Position numbers and translations under genes: made by a program
Assembly (NCBI GenBank): GCA_017475265.1
Contig: JAFVFY010000055.1
Coordinates: forward strand, 1 to 44,903
Length of the DNA stretch: 44,903 nt
DNA from: Prevotella sp.
Lineage (GTDB): Bacteria; Bacteroidota; Bacteroidia; Bacteroidales; Bacteroidaceae
Direction of reading: 5' to 3'
Shown here: positions 44,448 through 44,903 of the stretch, one piece after another
How the letters are laid out: each line of letters starts with the position of its first letter
Numbering within the stretch: position 1 is the stretch's first letter
Notes under the pieces: model-generated
The model's database searches: none
Seen by the model: only the letters and a program-made list of their open reading frames with translations
What the model was told of the DNA's origin: nothing

Positions 44448-44480
44448 CAAAAGTACAATAAATTTGTTTTATATTTCAAA
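44448..44480 (-). promoter_or_regulatory. Promoter of the fimbrial operon
   Basis: On the minus strand TACTTTTG (44448-44455) is preceded by TTTG (44477-44480) with a 21-base spacer. It is the only good promoter seen for the six fimbrial genes, which supports a single long transcript. Confidence 0.7.
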
Positions 44481-44694
44481 ATGTATAATTATTTTAAGCA
44501 GTTTTTGATTTTGTTAAACATTCCAACGTCAGCCTCACAATCACAGCTATAAACGGGACTGTCGTTTGTCCCGGTGCATGATGTCTAAACAAAGGAAAGA
44601 CCACGGATAAACATACAGATACCCCCCAATTTCGTAAAGTATTCACAAAAAATCTATAATTATTGCTTTAGTTCTTGTAAAAAATGTAAAAACA
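44481..44694. other. Divergent intergenic region with a small hairpin
   Basis: No gene is seen. CGGGAC (44554-44559) and GTCCCG (44568-44573) form a 6-bp hairpin. The stretch before 44695 is very AT-rich and could act as an UP-type element for the promoter that follows. Confidence 0.45.
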
Positions 44695-44726
44695 TTTGTG
44701 AGTTCTGGAAGAAGTGCGTACCTTTG
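44695..44726 (+). promoter_or_regulatory. Strong consensus promoter, probably for an rRNA operon
   Basis: TTTG (44695-44698), a 20-base spacer and TACCTTTG (44719-44726) form a full consensus Bacteroidetes promoter, with an AT-rich region upstream. No protein-coding start follows in the remaining 177 bases. Confidence 0.75.
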
Positions 44727-44903
44727 CATCCGCTTTCGCTCAAAAATTGGGTGTAGGCCAATAGGAAAGAGTTCTTTGAAAGATTTACATAGACAGAAGA
44801 AGTAGTACAAGAAGCAGCGGAATTATCGATTGTCAATTATCAATTGTCAATTAGTTTCCGTTGGGTAAATGAAACGAACCGTTCAATTCGCTTATACATA
44901 TAA
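44727..44903 (+). other. Probable rRNA operon leader with boxA-like element (partial)
   Basis: The transcript from 44719 would carry GTTCTTTGAAAG at 44771-44782. This resembles boxA, the antitermination signal ahead of 16S rRNA. The rest of the leader is non-coding. The sequence near the right edge looks like the untranslated stretch before 16S rRNA in Prevotella as I remember it. The 16S gene itself is outside the window, so this is an inference. Confidence 0.55.
44821..44855. repeat. Heptamer array (5 units) in the presumed rRNA leader
   Basis: The units AATTATC, GATTGTC, AATTATC, AATTGTC and AATTAGT are nearly the same as the array at 6872-6906. Confidence 0.85.

Overview
The window looks like chromosomal DNA from a Prevotella-type member of the Bacteroidales. 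The evidence is the Bacteroidetes promoter signature (TTTG about 20 bases before TAnnTTTG) ahead of many genes, an Mfa1/Mfa2-type fimbrial operon, secreted proteins with Bacteroidetes-type (T9SS/Por-like) C-terminal tails, a short-form ProRS, and start regions without Shine-Dalgarno sequences. No complete rRNA or tRNA gene, CRISPR array or intact insertion sequence was recognised.

Layout. 1-0.5 kb: tandem 22-bp repeat and a promoter. 0.5-4.35 kb: secreted GH2 beta-galactosidase-like enzyme with an inserted LamG-like domain. 4.4-5.1 kb: TauE/SafE permease on the minus strand, preceded by a 16-codon fragment matching the N-terminus of the next gene. 5.2-6.4 kb: DUF1016/YhcG-type PDDEXK protein. 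6.9-11.5 kb: a 51-aa small protein and a large multidomain secreted protein that has lost its 5' end next to a perfect 22-bp inverted repeat. 11.7-15.9 kb: AraC regulator, ProS, a membrane-anchored CbxX/CfxQ-type AAA+ ATPase and a small VanZ-like membrane protein, all minus. 16.1-21 kb: housekeeping genes dxr, rseP and uvrB, all plus. 21-22.7 kb: phosphohexomutase, minus. 23-33 kb: one 10-kb gene for a 3,357-aa secreted surface protein. 33-35 kb: KilA-N protein and Fic protein. 35.3-44.4 kb: a six-gene fimbrial operon read on the minus strand (DUF3575, DUF3868/OmpA-TPR, Mfa1-like stalk, Mfa2/FimB-like anchor, fimbrillin-like, large fimbrillin-like candidate tip). 44.7-44.9 kb: a strong promoter on the plus strand and a leader with a boxA-like element, which I infer to be the start of an rRNA operon whose 16S gene lies just outside.

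How the genes fit together. Much of the window is cell-surface biology: a glycan-degrading enzyme, two large putative T9SS cargo proteins and a complete fimbrial assembly cluster. Essential genes (proS, dxr, rseP, uvrB) lie between them.

The most striking unexplained signal is a set of ten short arrays, each with an exact 7-base period but with different unit sequences. They sit in gene junctions, at start and stop codons, in the presumed rRNA leader, and inside two coding regions (the UvrB linker and the C-terminal tail of the truncated adhesin). One is 30 consecutive heptamers without a single indel. Other structures worth checking are a 27-bp direct repeat flanking the KilA-N gene, a 37-bp inverted repeat between dxr and rseP, and GC-rich REP-like elements. 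All functions are inferred by reading the translations; no database search was possible.
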